A DNA stretch of 64,000 nucleotides from Pandoraea bronchicola (GCF_902459805.1 NZ_CABPST010000006.1:124001-188000); one strand, 5' to 3'. Numbered from the stretch's first letter, positions 34,728-43,659 are shown. Made by a program: numbers and translations. Notes: generated from the letters alone by a model not told the origin.

Positions 34728-34779
34728 TTCTATCTATTGAACGGTATTCTATGTATTGAATGTGATTCTACGTATTGAA
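34728..34779. promoter_or_regulatory. Triple 14-bp direct repeat, probable IclR operators
   Basis: TTCTATCTATTGAA (34728-34741), TTCTATGTATTGAA (34747-34760) and TTCTACGTATTGAA (34766-34779) repeat with an exact 19-bp period. Each unit is a pseudo-palindrome TTC-N8-GAA. They lie between the divergent aldehyde dehydrogenase and iclR genes. Multiple adjacent boxes fit tetrameric IclR-type binding; the regulator assignment is inferred from position. Confidence 0.65.
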
Positions 34780-34899
34780 CGTTTCGGGTGCAACTAAGGG
34801 GTTTTCCTAGGGCGGAATGAGAAAGACTTGCCCGTACCATGCTGGCGCGTGGCCCGCCACCCGAACCCTTCTCACGACTTCGAAGCCGACTCCCGATTC

Positions 34900-35730
34900 A
34901 TGCCCAAGCGCAAACTCGACGTACCCGCCAACGCCTCTTCCGACGCCCTCGCCGCCGAACCGCTCAAGACCACGGCGCCTGCCGTGGTGCGCGCTGTGAA
35001 CATCCTCGATGTGATCGCGGCGTCGTCCGAGCCGGTCGCGCTGGCCGATCTGGCGCGCGAGACGGGGGTGCCCAAGAGCACGCTGCATGGCCTGTGCGAC
35101 ACGTTGGTCAAGCTGCGGTTGGTCAAGCGCCATGCCAATGGCGGCATGACGATGGGCTCGTATGTGATGGGATGGGCGAACGCGTTTCTGTCGCAGACCA
35201 ATATCACTGAGGAGTTCCGGGGGGTCTGGGAGGCTTCGCGAGCGTTTGCGCAGGAAACCGTGACGCTTTCCGTGCTCGACGGTGCGGACGTGATCTATCT
35301 CGCCTGCCACAACGGCAACCGGCCGCTTGGCGTGACCTTCCGCATTGGCATGCGGCTGCCCGCGCCTTACACCGCGACCGGCAAGGCCATGCTCTCGACG
35401 CTGCCGCCGGGCGAGGCTGCCGATATGCTCGCCGGCGTCTGGCCCGCGCCCCTGACTCGCGCGAGCGTGAGCACCTATCAGGCATTGGCCGAGGAGATGG
35501 CGCAGGTGCGTCGCGACGGCTATTCGATCGACAACGGTCAGATGCGCGAAGGCATGATCTGCTTTGGCGCGCCGGTGTTCGACGCCAGCGGCGAGCGCGC
35601 CGTGGCGGGGCTTGCCGTCAGTTTTCTCACCACCGAGATCGATTCGGAGACCGGCCAACGCATTGGACGCCAGATCCGCGAGTTGGCCGACCAACTGTCC
35701 GTGCGGCTCGGCGCTTCGGCCCGTCGTTAA
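34900..35730 (+). CDS. IclR-family transcriptional regulator
   Basis: The 276-aa protein has an IclR winged helix (VVRAVNILDVIAASSEPVAL, DLARETGVPKSTLHGLCDTL) and a GAF-like effector domain: ETVTLSVLDGADVIYLACHN, PAPYTATGKAMLSTLPPGEA and YSIDNGQMREGMICFGAPVF. ATG 34900 is chosen over an upstream in-frame start because it matches the usual short leader. It is divergent from the semialdehyde dehydrogenase gene, and the gap holds three repeat operators. It likely represses the dehydrogenase/Liv/ADH set until a C4 metabolite binds, as BlcR of Agrobacterium does for a similar enzyme pair. Confidence 0.9.
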   Translation: MPKRKLDVPANASSDALAAEPLKTTAPAVVRAVNILDVIAASSEPVALADLARETGVPKSTLHGLCDTLVKLRLVKRHANGGMTMGSYVMGWANAFLSQTNITEEFRGVWEASRAFAQETVTLSVLDGADVIYLACHNGNRPLGVTFRIGMRLPAPYTATGKAMLSTLPPGEAADMLAGVWPAPLTRASVSTYQALAEEMAQVRRDGYSIDNGQMREGMICFGAPVFDASGERAVAGLAVSFLTTEIDSETGQRIGRQIRELADQLSVRLGASARR

Positions 35731-35736
35731 GACGTA

Positions 35737-35755
35737 GCCACGCGGTCAGCGTGGC
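35737..35755 (+). terminator. Hairpin after iclR, possible weak terminator
   Basis: GCCACGC (35737-35743) and GCGTGGC (35749-35755) form a 7-bp stem with a GGTCA loop just after the iclR stop. There is no T tract. The rest of 35756-35979 shows no gene. Confidence 0.35.
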
Positions 35756-35979
35756 GCCAGGTTCCCGTCAGGCAGGTGCCGGCTTGCCGACAGCGTGGTG
35801 CCGCCATTCGATTGTTACTGTTGGCGGAACAGTCATGTCCAGTTATGCGGGCTATTCCCTAGGGGTTATCACTGGCATTATTTGGCCTTGACTGATGTCC
35901 AGACAAGCCAGAGGAAGCGTAGGGAAGCGCGATCCCGGCGGTGCCATGGGGCGGACATCCATTCGGGAAGCACTACGCC

Positions 35980-36621
35980 ATGTCCAATATCGCAATCGTG
36001 TACTACTCGCAAGGCGGGGCAACCGCCATGATTGCCCATTCCGTCGCGCAAGGCGTGAACGACGCCGGCGCACACGCACAATTGCTCAGCATTGAGCCGC
36101 ACCAACTCATCGACGGGCAATGGCACGACGAAGCCGTGCTCACGCGTCTGGCGGCTGCCGACGCCATCATCTTCGGTGCGCCGGCATTTCCGGGCGGGAT
36201 CGCCGCCCCGGTCAGGGCGTTTGCCGACGCAACCACCGGCATGTGGCGGGCGCGCAGTTGGCGCAACAAGGTCGCTGGCGGATTCTCGTTCAGTTGCCGT
36301 TCGGCCGACGACAAGCGCGGCACGCTCGACTTCTTTGCGGCGCTTGCCGCGAAGCAAGGCATGGTGTGGGCCGATGTCGATGAGTCCGACGCCGTGCCAA
36401 GCGCGGCCGCCAGCAAGCGTCATCCCGGTGATTTTCCGGCGGTGATGGCATCTGGCATGGAGGTCGACGCCGCTTATGCGCTCGATCCTGCGGATGTGAT
36501 CGCCGGCAAGCAGTATGGCCGCAACGTCGCAGCGCTCGTCGCGCGTCTGGCAGGAGAAGTGCTCGAATCGCCCGCCGTGCTTGCACGCCGGGCGCTCGAA
36601 GCGGCCGAGCGCCGTCTCTGA
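35980..36621 (+). CDS. Flavodoxin-fold NAD(P)H:quinone oxidoreductase (WrbA-like)
   Basis: The 213-aa protein has the flavodoxin FMN-phosphate loop YYSQGGATAMIAHSVAQGV, a second flavin loop around AADAIIFGAPAFPGGIAAPV, and AGGFSFSCRSADDKRGTLDF near the isoalloxazine site. The C-terminal GKQYGRNVAALVARLA matches the NQO/WrbA group. It reduces quinones by two electrons, protecting from redox stress, and could also serve as a source of reduced flavin. It stands alone between the iclR gene and a strong terminator. ATG 35980 is the natural start of the fold. Confidence 0.83.
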   Translation: MSNIAIVYYSQGGATAMIAHSVAQGVNDAGAHAQLLSIEPHQLIDGQWHDEAVLTRLAAADAIIFGAPAFPGGIAAPVRAFADATTGMWRARSWRNKVAGGFSFSCRSADDKRGTLDFFAALAAKQGMVWADVDESDAVPSAAASKRHPGDFPAVMASGMEVDAAYALDPADVIAGKQYGRNVAALVARLAGEVLESPAVLARRALEAAERRL

Positions 36622-36700
36622 TTCCGGCTTGACCCGGCGAGACGCGTGAGCGGCAGGTGGGGCCGCGAAGGCCCGCCAGCGATATATCGCAGAACCAATG

Positions 36701-36739
36701 AAAAAGGCGTGGGGCCGAACAGGGCGCCCACGCCTTTTT
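36701..36739. terminator. Strong bidirectional intrinsic terminator
   Basis: AAAAAGGCGTGGG (36701-36713) and CCCACGCCTTTTT (36727-36739) form a perfect 13-bp stem with A and T tracts on both sides. It ends the flavodoxin gene from the left and the gntR gene from the right. Confidence 0.9.
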
Positions 36740-36756
36740 GCATTGGCCGGACAGAC

Positions 36757-37473
36757 TCAGTTGCTCGGCGCGTTGCTCGCCGGTTCGGCATGGATTTGCA
36801 GCACAGCGTCGCGCTTGGCCAGCAGGTGCTTGCGCAGGATCTCGCCGAGGCGTTTGCCGTCGTGCTTTTCCAGCGCATCGATCATCTGCTCGTGCTCCGC
36901 AATGGCGCGATCCCACTTGTCCGCGTGAAAGTTCGACCGAAAGCGCAACGCCATCAGGCGACGGTTGATCGACGTATAGGTCTGGCGCAGCGCCCCGTTG
37001 CGCGCCGCTTCGTTGATGCGATCGTGAATGGCCTGATTGCGCGCGTAATAGCCGGGCAGATCCTGCTGCGCGCGGCAGGCGAGCATTGCGTAATGCAGCG
37101 CCTTGACTTCCGCCAGTTCGACGGGCGTCATCCGCTCGGCCGCCAACTCGCCTGAAAACGCTTCGAGCGCACTCATCAGCTCGAACATCTCCCGGATTTC
37201 CTTCTCCGTCATGCGGGCGACGCTCGCCCCGCGATTTGGCGCAATCTCGATCAGCCCCTCCGCCGCAAGCACCTTGAAGGCCTCGCGCAGCGGGGTGCGC
37301 GAGATACCAAGGGTCTCGCACAGCTCGCGTTCGTTGAGTTTGACACCGGGAGAGAGAACGCCCTCGATGATGAGCTTGCGCAGATGCTCGACAACGGTGT
37401 CGTGCAAACGCAAGCGTTCCACACGCGGAATGTCTGGCACGGCAATCGTCGACGTGTTTTCCATGTTTTGCAT
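36757..37473 (-). CDS. GntR-family (FadR subgroup) regulator
   Basis: The 238-aa protein has a GntR winged helix (LHDTVVEHLRKLIIEGVLSP, LNERELCETLGISRTPLREA, KVLAAEGLIEIAPNRGASVA) and an all-helical FCD effector domain with metal-site residues in YYARNQAIHDRINEAARNGA and AIAEHEQMIDALEKHDGKRL. ATG 37473 lies within an operator-like TTTTGCATTCAAAA; a later ATG at 37464 is also possible. The same element is present, inverted, before the divergent aminotransferase gene, so it probably controls itself and that operon. The inducer is likely an organic or amino acid substrate of the operon. Confidence 0.92.
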   Translation of the reverse strand: MQNMENTSTIAVPDIPRVERLRLHDTVVEHLRKLIIEGVLSPGVKLNERELCETLGISRTPLREAFKVLAAEGLIEIAPNRGASVARMTEKEIREMFELMSALEAFSGELAAERMTPVELAEVKALHYAMLACRAQQDLPGYYARNQAIHDRINEAARNGALRQTYTSINRRLMALRFRSNFHADKWDRAIAEHEQMIDALEKHDGKRLGEILRKHLLAKRDAVLQIHAEPASNAPSN

Positions 37474-37479
37474 TCAAAA
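37466..37479. promoter_or_regulatory. GntR operator-like element (gntR side)
   Basis: TTTTGCATTCAAAA overlaps the gntR start codon region and is the exact reverse complement of the element at 37601-37614. Its pseudo-palindrome TTTTG-N4-CAAAA fits FadR-type operators. Confidence 0.65.
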
Positions 37480-37600
37480 TCATCAAGCCTTCATGGCTGC
37501 GATTGTAACGTACCGTATCAGCCCCCCGTATCTCTAGGGTAAACGCCTGTATTAAAAGCGCTTCTCGCCTCTTGCGAAAGCCTTTGGCTCTGCTAAAGTA

Positions 37601-37614
37601 TTTTGAATGCAAAA
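37601..37614. promoter_or_regulatory. GntR operator-like element (aminotransferase side)
   Basis: TTTTGAATGCAAAA lies 37 bp before the aminotransferase start. A nearby inverted repeat AAAATTC (37611-37617) with GAATTTT (37624-37630) extends the site. It matches the gntR-side element over 15 bases when a flanking A is included. Confidence 0.65.
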
Positions 37615-37650
37615 TTCAAAAGAGAATTTTTGAAGAGGAGAGAGACGTTC

Positions 37651-38871
37651 ATGCTGAAGCTCGATTTCCATCCCTCGGGTCGCCATTTCCTGCAGATCCC
37701 TGGTCCCAGTCCGGTGCCCGACCGCATTCTGCGCGCCATGAGCTACCCGACGATCGATCACCGCGGCCCGGAATTCGGCGCGCTCGGTCGCAAGGTGCTG
37801 GCCGACATCAAGAAGATTTTCAAGACGGAACAGCCCGTCGTGATTTACCCGGCGTCGGGCACTGGCGCGTGGGAAGCTGCGCTCACGAACACGCTCTCGC
37901 CCGGCGATCACGTGCTCATGTTCGAGACGGGACACTTCTCCACGCTCTGGAAGAAGATGGCCGAGAACCTTGGTCTGAAGCCGGAGTTCATCGGCCTGCC
38001 GGGCACCGACGGCTGGCGTCGCGGCGTGCAGCCGGACATGATCGAAGCGCGTCTTCGTGCCGACACGGCTCACGACATCAAGGCCGTATGCGTCGTGCAC
38101 AACGAAACCTCGACCGGCGTGACGTCGGACATCGCGGCCGTGCGTCGCGCCATCGACGCCGCCGGGCATCCCGCGTTGCTGCTCGTGGATACGATCTCGG
38201 GCCTCGGCTCGGCCGATTACCGTCACGACGAATGGGGGGTGGACGTCACCGTTTCGGGCTCGCAGAAGGGCCTGATGCTGCCGCCGGGGATCAGCTTCAA
38301 CGCGGTCTCGCCCAAGGCGCTCGAAGCGGGTCGTCATGCCAGGCTGCCGCGCGCTTTCTGGGGCTGGCAGGAAATCATCGAAGCGAACAAGAACGGCTAC
38401 TGGCCGTACACGCCGAACACGAATCTGCTTTACGGCCTGTCCGAAGCGCTCGACATGATTCTCGAAGAGGGGCTGGACAACGTGTTCGCCCGTCACCAGC
38501 GTCTGGCCGAAGCCACGCGTCGCGCCGTGCGTGCGTGGGGGCTGGAGATCCAGTGTCAGGACCCGGCGGTGTACAGCCCGGTGCTCACCGGTGTGGTCAT
38601 GCCGCAGGGCGTGGACGCCGACGAAGTGCGCAAGCGCATCTACGAACGCTTCGACATGTCGCTGGGACAGGCGCTCGGGAAGATTCGCGGCACGATGTTC
38701 CGCATCGGCCATCTCGGCGACTGCAACGACCTCACGCTCATGGCAACCCTCGCGGGTTGCGAAATGGGTCTGCAAATTTCCGGCGTGAAACTCGCCGGTT
38801 CGGGAGTGGTTGCCGCGATGGACTTCCTGGCGCAGGCAAAAGACACCCCGTCGCTCAAGGCCGCCGCTTGA
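37651..38871 (+). CDS. Class V PLP aminotransferase, serine/alanine/aspartate-glyoxylate type
   Basis: The 406-aa enzyme has the AGXT-like class V pattern: FLQIPGPSPVPDRILRAMSY, YPASGTGAWEAALTNTLSPG, CVVHNETSTGVTSDIAAVRR, LLVDTISGLGSADYRHDEWG and VTVSGSQKGLMLPPGISFNA, where the Lys after GSQ binds PLP. GAGGAG precedes ATG 37651 by about ten bases. Members transfer amino groups from serine, alanine or aspartate to glyoxylate, giving glycine. It is the first gene of a GntR-linked set with an MFS carrier, a 2-hydroxyacid dehydrogenase and a hydroxyamino-acid aldolase, a setting that suggests glyoxylate is an intermediate. The amino donor is not determinable. Confidence 0.87.
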   Translation: MLKLDFHPSGRHFLQIPGPSPVPDRILRAMSYPTIDHRGPEFGALGRKVLADIKKIFKTEQPVVIYPASGTGAWEAALTNTLSPGDHVLMFETGHFSTLWKKMAENLGLKPEFIGLPGTDGWRRGVQPDMIEARLRADTAHDIKAVCVVHNETSTGVTSDIAAVRRAIDAAGHPALLLVDTISGLGSADYRHDEWGVDVTVSGSQKGLMLPPGISFNAVSPKALEAGRHARLPRAFWGWQEIIEANKNGYWPYTPNTNLLYGLSEALDMILEEGLDNVFARHQRLAEATRRAVRAWGLEIQCQDPAVYSPVLTGVVMPQGVDADEVRKRIYERFDMSLGQALGKIRGTMFRIGHLGDCNDLTLMATLAGCEMGLQISGVKLAGSGVVAAMDFLAQAKDTPSLKAAA

Positions 38872-39091
38872 GTTGCCGTAGTCACCGGTACCAGGAGACG
38901 AAGGGTCGCAGTCGCCGTCGCCGTCGCCGTCGACGTTGCGTGACGGCTCCCTTGCAGTGAACGCTTTACTTGTCATTCAGGCGGTAACGAGCCAACGAGC
39001 CCCATCAAAGAAGGGCTCGTACCGCAGCAACACCTTATGCGCCGTCTGCATGCCGCAGTCGCGCCTCACAGGATGTTTCAGGAGACATGCA

Positions 39092-40369
39092 ATGAAGCTT
39101 TTCAGAGCGACACGGGTCGTGCTGGTGATGCTATGCGTCATGTATTTCATCACCTATCTCGATCGTGTCAACGTCAGTACGGCTGCGGCCGGTTTCGGCA
39201 AGGAATTCAGTCTCAACAAGACCGAAATCGGTCTCGTCTTCTCCGCTTTTGCTTATCCCTATCTGGTCTTTCAGATCATCGGCGGTTGGGTGAGCGACCG
39301 CTTCGGTGCGAAGCGTACGCTGCTCGTGTGCGGTGCATTGTGGGCCGTCGCGACGATTCTCACTGGCATGGCGGGCGGTCTCGTCACGTTGCTGTTGGCT
39401 CGTCTGTTGCTCGGTCTCGGCGAGGGCGCCACATTTCCGGCGGCAACGTCGGCGATGTCGCGTTGGATTCCCAAAGAAAAGCGCGGTTTCGCGCAAGGGA
39501 TCACGCACGCGGCGTCGCGCATTGGCAATGCCGTTGCCCCGGCCGTGGTGGTGTTCATCATGGCAACGCACGGCTGGCGCGAATCGTTCTATCTGTGCGG
39601 TATCGTGAGCCTCGTCTGGGTGGTGCTGTGGGGCCTCACGTTCACAGAGCGTCCGCAAGATCATCCGCGCATCACGACGGAAGAACTTGCCGTGCTGCCT
39701 GCCCTGAAGGCCAAGAGCCCGTCGGTGCCGTGGGGGCCGCTGTTCAAGCGCATGATGCCGGTCACGATCGTGTACTTCTGTTACGGCTGGACGTTGTGGC
39801 TCTTCCTGTCATGGATTCCCCAATACTTCCTGCACAGCTATGACCTCGACCTGAAGAAGTCAGCCTTGTTCGCCTCGAGCGTGTTCTTCGCCGGCGTGGT
39901 CGGCGACACGCTCGGCGGGATCGTCACCGACAAGCTGTATGAGCGCACGGGAAGTCTCAAACGCGCACGCAGCTGGATGGTGTCCGTGTGCATGCTGCTC
40001 ACGCTGATCTCGCTCGTGCCGATGATGTTCACGCACCATCTGTACGTGTCGATGGCATGTCTGGCGTTCGGCTTCTTCTTCGCCGAAATGACGATTGGCC
40101 CGATGTGGGCGATCCCGATGGACGTCGCCCCGGAATACTCGGGCACGGCCAGCGGCATGATGAACACCGGCTCGGCGCTGGCAGCGATTCTCTCGCCGGT
40201 GATCTCGGGCTATCTCATCGATCGCACGGGCAACTGGGAGCTGCCGTTTTTGGGCAGCATGATTCTGATGGCCGTCGGTGTGGTGCTGGCCTTCCGCATG
40301 CAGCCCGAGAGCAAGTTCTCGGTGGCCGGCGATGCCGCCGCAGCGAGCAACGCGCGCCAGCCCGCCTGA
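39092..40369 (+). CDS. MFS transporter, anion:cation symporter (ACS) type
   Basis: The 425-aa carrier has 12 segments with ACS features: MYFITYLDRVNVSTAA, GWVSDRFGAKRTLLV, LGLGEGATFPAATSAMSRWI and PKEKRGFAQGITHAASRIGN. This family imports organic anions such as glucarate, galactonate, phthalate or tartrate-like acids. AGGAG precedes ATG 39092. It lies between the aminotransferase and FAD/Fe-S dehydrogenase genes on the same strand. The substrate is likely the organic acid oxidised by the next enzyme. The 220-bp gap before it holds only a (GTCGCC)3 repeat (38911-38928). Confidence 0.87.
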   Translation: MKLFRATRVVLVMLCVMYFITYLDRVNVSTAAAGFGKEFSLNKTEIGLVFSAFAYPYLVFQIIGGWVSDRFGAKRTLLVCGALWAVATILTGMAGGLVTLLLARLLLGLGEGATFPAATSAMSRWIPKEKRGFAQGITHAASRIGNAVAPAVVVFIMATHGWRESFYLCGIVSLVWVVLWGLTFTERPQDHPRITTEELAVLPALKAKSPSVPWGPLFKRMMPVTIVYFCYGWTLWLFLSWIPQYFLHSYDLDLKKSALFASSVFFAGVVGDTLGGIVTDKLYERTGSLKRARSWMVSVCMLLTLISLVPMMFTHHLYVSMACLAFGFFFAEMTIGPMWAIPMDVAPEYSGTASGMMNTGSALAAILSPVISGYLIDRTGNWELPFLGSMILMAVGVVLAFRMQPESKFSVAGDAAAASNARQPA

Positions 40370-40377
40370 CGTGCGCG

Positions 40378-40443
40378 TGATGCTCGTCTGATGCCCGTCT
40401 GATGCTCGTTTCACGCTCGCGTGCGCCTGAGGTCCGGCGCACG
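40378..40443 (+). repeat. 11-bp tandem repeat and hairpin after MFS gene
   Basis: TGATGCTCGTC (40378-40388), TGATGCCCGTC (40389-40399) and TGATGCTCGTT (40400-40410) are tandem copies. CGTGCGCC (40420-40427) and GGCGCACG (40436-40443) then form an 8-bp stem. This may damp read-through into the next gene; no function is proven. Confidence 0.5.
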
Positions 40444-40556
40444 TGACGTCAGGCGGCATCGGCGGCATCTTCCGCAAAACCCCTGCCGGGCATGCTGCAC
40501 GTTCGCCGGATTTTCAGCCCGCGCAGCGGCCCTGCCAGCTCAACGCCAGCAACGTC

Positions 40557-43500
40557 ATGAATTCCCAATCGAACTCCCGCGAGACGCCCCACGCCAACCT
40601 CGTCAGCCAACCCGTGCATCTGATGCCGATGCAGCGCGGCGGGGTGGCCCTCACGCCGTTGCAGGACCGTCTGCGTCGCGAGATGCGGGGCGACGTGCGC
40701 TTTGACCGTGCGAGTCGCGGCCGTTATGCGACCGACGCGTCGATCTATCAGATCTTTCCGATCGGCGTGGTGGTGCCGCGCGATCAGGATGACCTGATCC
40801 GCGCCCTGGACATCGCACGTGATCAGCAGGTGCCGGTGCTCGCCCGCGGCGCCGGCACGAGTCAGTGCGGCCAGACCATCGGCGAGGCGCTCGTCATCGA
40901 CAACAGCAAGTGGCTTAACCGCGTGGTGGCGTTCGACGCCGAGGCGCGCACCGTCACCGTCGAGCCGGGCATCGTGCTCGATCACCTGAACGCCTGGCTC
41001 AAGCCGCACGGCCTGTGGTTTCCGGTGGACGTATCGACGGCGGCGCAATGCACCATTGGCGGCATGACGGGCAACAACTCATGCGGCTCGCGCTCGCTCG
41101 AGTACGGCAACATGGTGCACAACGTGCTGTCCATCGACGCGGTGCTGGCCGACGGCGCGCAACTGCACTTCGGCTCGCTGCATACGCCGCCTGCTGATGT
41201 CCGCACTCAGGCGATTCTCGCGCGCGTTCATGAGATCGCCGTGCGCGAGCGCGACGAACTGCGCGAACGGGTGCCGCGCGTGCTGCGACGCGTGGCAGGT
41301 TACAACCTCGATCTGTTCGACTGTCTCAATCCGCGTGCGTACACGGACGATGGCGTGGCCAATCTGTCGCATCTGCTGGTCGGCTCGGAGGGCACGCTGG
41401 CATACAGCCGTCAGATCACGCTCAAGCTGGTGCCGCTGCCCGTGCACAAGACGCTGGGCGTGGTGAACTTCCCCACGTTCTATCAGGCGATGGATCTCAC
41501 GCAGCACATCGTCAAGCTGGGGCCGGTGGCGGTGGAACTGGTCGATCGCACGATGATCGATCTGGCGATGGACAACGCGGCATTCCGCCCCGTGATCGAA
41601 AAGGCGCTCGTCGGCGATCCGCAAGCGATTTTGCTCGTGGAGTTCGCGGGCGACGACGCCGGCGCGCTGCGCGCGAAGCTTGACGATCTCGCCACGCTCA
41701 TGGGAGATCTCGGACTGCCCGGCAGTGTGGTGAAGATGCCGGAAGCCGGGCCGCAGAAAGCGCTTTGGGAAGTGCGCAAGGCCGGCCTGAACATCATGAT
41801 GAGCATGAAGGGCGACGGCAAGCCGGTGTCGTTCATCGAAGACTGCGCCGTGCCGCTGGAGCATCTCGCGCAGTACACGCGGCGGCTGACCGAAGTGTTC
41901 CATCGCAACGGCACCGAGGGCACCTGGTATGCGCACGCAAGCGTGGGCACGCTGCACGTCCGGCCGATTCTGGATATGCGTCGCGACGGGGCGGTGAAGA
42001 TGCGCGCCATCGCCGAAGAGGCGGCGGCGCTCGTGCGCGAATACAAGGGCGCGTATTCGGGGGAGCACGGCGACGGACTGTGCCGCGGCGAGTGGGTGGC
42101 CTGGCAATACGGGCCGCGCATCAACGCCGCGTTTGGCGAGATCAAGCAACTGTTCGATCCGCAGAACCGTTTCAATCCGGACAAGATGGTGCGTCCGCCG
42201 AAAATGGATACGCGTGAGCTGTTCCGCTTCGCGCCGGGCTATGCGGCCAAGCCGATCACGCCTGCGCTGGACTGGACGGCATGGAACGTGAAGCGCGACG
42301 CCCTGAGCGGCGAGCAGACCGCGCCCGATACCGGCACCGACGCCACGCACGGCCTCGCTTCGGCGGTCGAGATGTGCAACAACAATGGGCATTGCCGCAA
42401 GTTCGATGCCGGCACGATGTGCCCGAGCTATCGCGTGACCCGCGATGAACAACATGTGACGCGGGGTCGGGCGAATACGCTGCGTCTGGCGGTCTCGGGG
42501 CAACTGGGCGACGAAGGGCTCGCGAGCGACGACGTCAAGGCGGCGCTCGACCTGTGCGTGTCGTGCAAGGGTTGCAAGCGCGACTGTCCGACGGGCATCG
42601 ACATGGCGCGCTTGAAGATCGAGGCGCGTCATGCGCGGGCCAAGCGCCACGGCGTGTCGTTGCGCGACAAGCTGATCGCGTACCTGCCGCGCTATGCGCC
42701 GTGGGCCAGCCGCGTGGGCGGTTGGCTCGATGCGGCGCAGCGCCTGCCGGGCAGCAACGCGGCGAAGCGCTGGCTCGGTCTGGCGCTGGAACGCTCGGTG
42801 CCGGCGTTGAAGCCGTCTTTCCTCGGGCGTCAGATGCCGCTCGCCGCTGTGCCGATGCCGGAGGCCGCCGGGCGGCGTCAGGTGCTGCTCTTCGTCGACA
42901 CATTCAACAACTACATGGAGCCGGAGAATGCGCGCGCTGCAAAGCGTGTGCTCGAAGCCGCGGGATATACCGTTCACGTGAATCAGCGCGCGGGCGAGCG
43001 TCCGTTGTGCTGCGGGCGCACGTTCCTCGCGGCGGGCCTGGTGGACGAAGCGAAGGCGGAGGCGCGACGTTTGCTCGACGCTGTAATGCCGTTCGTCGAG
43101 CGTGGTGTGCCGATTGTGGGGCTGGAGCCGTCGTGTCTGCTGTCGCTGCGTGACGAAGTGCTTGGCTACGGCTTTGGCGATGCGGCCCGCAAGGTGGCGG
43201 AAAACGCGTTTCTTTTTGAGGAATTTCTGGTTCGCGAGAAGGCGGCCGGGCGTTTCGATGTGGCGTGGCAGGCCCTGCCCGAAGGCGTGAGCGAGGCACT
43301 CGTGCACGGACACTGTCATCAGAAAGCATTCGACGCCTACTCACCCGTGACGGCTGTGCTTGGTTGGGTGCCGGGGCTGAAGGTATCATCGATCGAGTCG
43401 TCATGCTGCGGCATGGCGGGCAGTTTCGGTTACGAGGCGGAGCACTACGACACCTCTCGCGCCATGTCCGAGCTGACACTGTTGCCGGCGATCCGGCAAC

Positions 43501-43619
43501 GCCAGGAGAACGCCATCGTGGTTGCCGACGGCACCAGTTGCCGGCATCAGATTCACGATGGTGCGAACACGCAAGCGCTTCACGTCGCCTGTGTGCTGGC
43601 CCGCGCGCTGCCTGCCTGA
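40557..43619 (+). CDS. FAD/[4Fe-4S] D-2-hydroxyacid dehydrogenase, YdiJ-type
   Basis: The 1020-aa enzyme joins a FAD_binding_4 domain (about 60-210; LARGAGTSQCGQTIGEALVI and IGGMTGNNSCGSRSLEYGNM), a FAD-oxidase C domain (to about 540; AHASVGTLHVRPILDMR, YSGEHGDGLCRGEW), and an iron-sulfur region. That region has Cys607, Cys613 and Cys622, then Cys667, Cys670, Cys673 and Cys677. Two CCG motifs follow in the C-terminal third (PLCCGRTFLAAG, SSCCGMAGSFGYE). Length and order match E. coli YdiJ (1018 aa), reported as a D-2-hydroxyglutarate dehydrogenase, and resemble GlcD-GlcF fusions. It should oxidise a D-2-hydroxyacid (glycolate, lactate or hydroxyglutarate) and feed electrons to quinone. ATG 40557 has a weak Shine-Dalgarno. 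Confidence 0.88.
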   Translation: MNSQSNSRETPHANLVSQPVHLMPMQRGGVALTPLQDRLRREMRGDVRFDRASRGRYATDASIYQIFPIGVVVPRDQDDLIRALDIARDQQVPVLARGAGTSQCGQTIGEALVIDNSKWLNRVVAFDAEARTVTVEPGIVLDHLNAWLKPHGLWFPVDVSTAAQCTIGGMTGNNSCGSRSLEYGNMVHNVLSIDAVLADGAQLHFGSLHTPPADVRTQAILARVHEIAVRERDELRERVPRVLRRVAGYNLDLFDCLNPRAYTDDGVANLSHLLVGSEGTLAYSRQITLKLVPLPVHKTLGVVNFPTFYQAMDLTQHIVKLGPVAVELVDRTMIDLAMDNAAFRPVIEKALVGDPQAILLVEFAGDDAGALRAKLDDLATLMGDLGLPGSVVKMPEAGPQKALWEVRKAGLNIMMSMKGDGKPVSFIEDCAVPLEHLAQYTRRLTEVFHRNGTEGTWYAHASVGTLHVRPILDMRRDGAVKMRAIAEEAAALVREYKGAYSGEHGDGLCRGEWVAWQYGPRINAAFGEIKQLFDPQNRFNPDKMVRPPKMDTRELFRFAPGYAAKPITPALDWTAWNVKRDALSGEQTAPDTGTDATHGLASAVEMCNNNGHCRKFDAGTMCPSYRVTRDEQHVTRGRANTLRLAVSGQLGDEGLASDDVKAALDLCVSCKGCKRDCPTGIDMARLKIEARHARAKRHGVSLRDKLIAYLPRYAPWASRVGGWLDAAQRLPGSNAAKRWLGLALERSVPALKPSFLGRQMPLAAVPMPEAAGRRQVLLFVDTFNNYMEPENARAAKRVLEAAGYTVHVNQRAGERPLCCGRTFLAAGLVDEAKAEARRLLDAVMPFVERGVPIVGLEPSCLLSLRDEVLGYGFGDAARKVAENAFLFEEFLVREKAAGRFDVAWQALPEGVSEALVHGHCHQKAFDAYSPVTAVLGWVPGLKVSSIESSCCGMAGSFGYEAEHYDTSRAMSELTLLPAIRQRQENAIVVADGTSCRHQIHDGANTQALHVACVLARALPA

Positions 43620-43659
43620 TGGCCGCCGTTTTTCTGCAAGCGCCTTTCAGGGGATTGTG

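Noticed and set aside
38911-38928. (GTCGCC)3 microrepeat considered as a regulatory element
   Set aside because: Short and simple-sequence; likely replication slippage in a non-coding gap.
37552-38976. 474-codon minus-strand frame opposite the aminotransferase gene
   Set aside because: Shadow of a strongly supported class V aminotransferase gene.
41079-43319. 746-codon minus-strand frame inside the FAD/Fe-S dehydrogenase gene
   Set aside because: No recognisable domain, Arg/His-rich; the plus strand has FAD and cysteine motifs in order.
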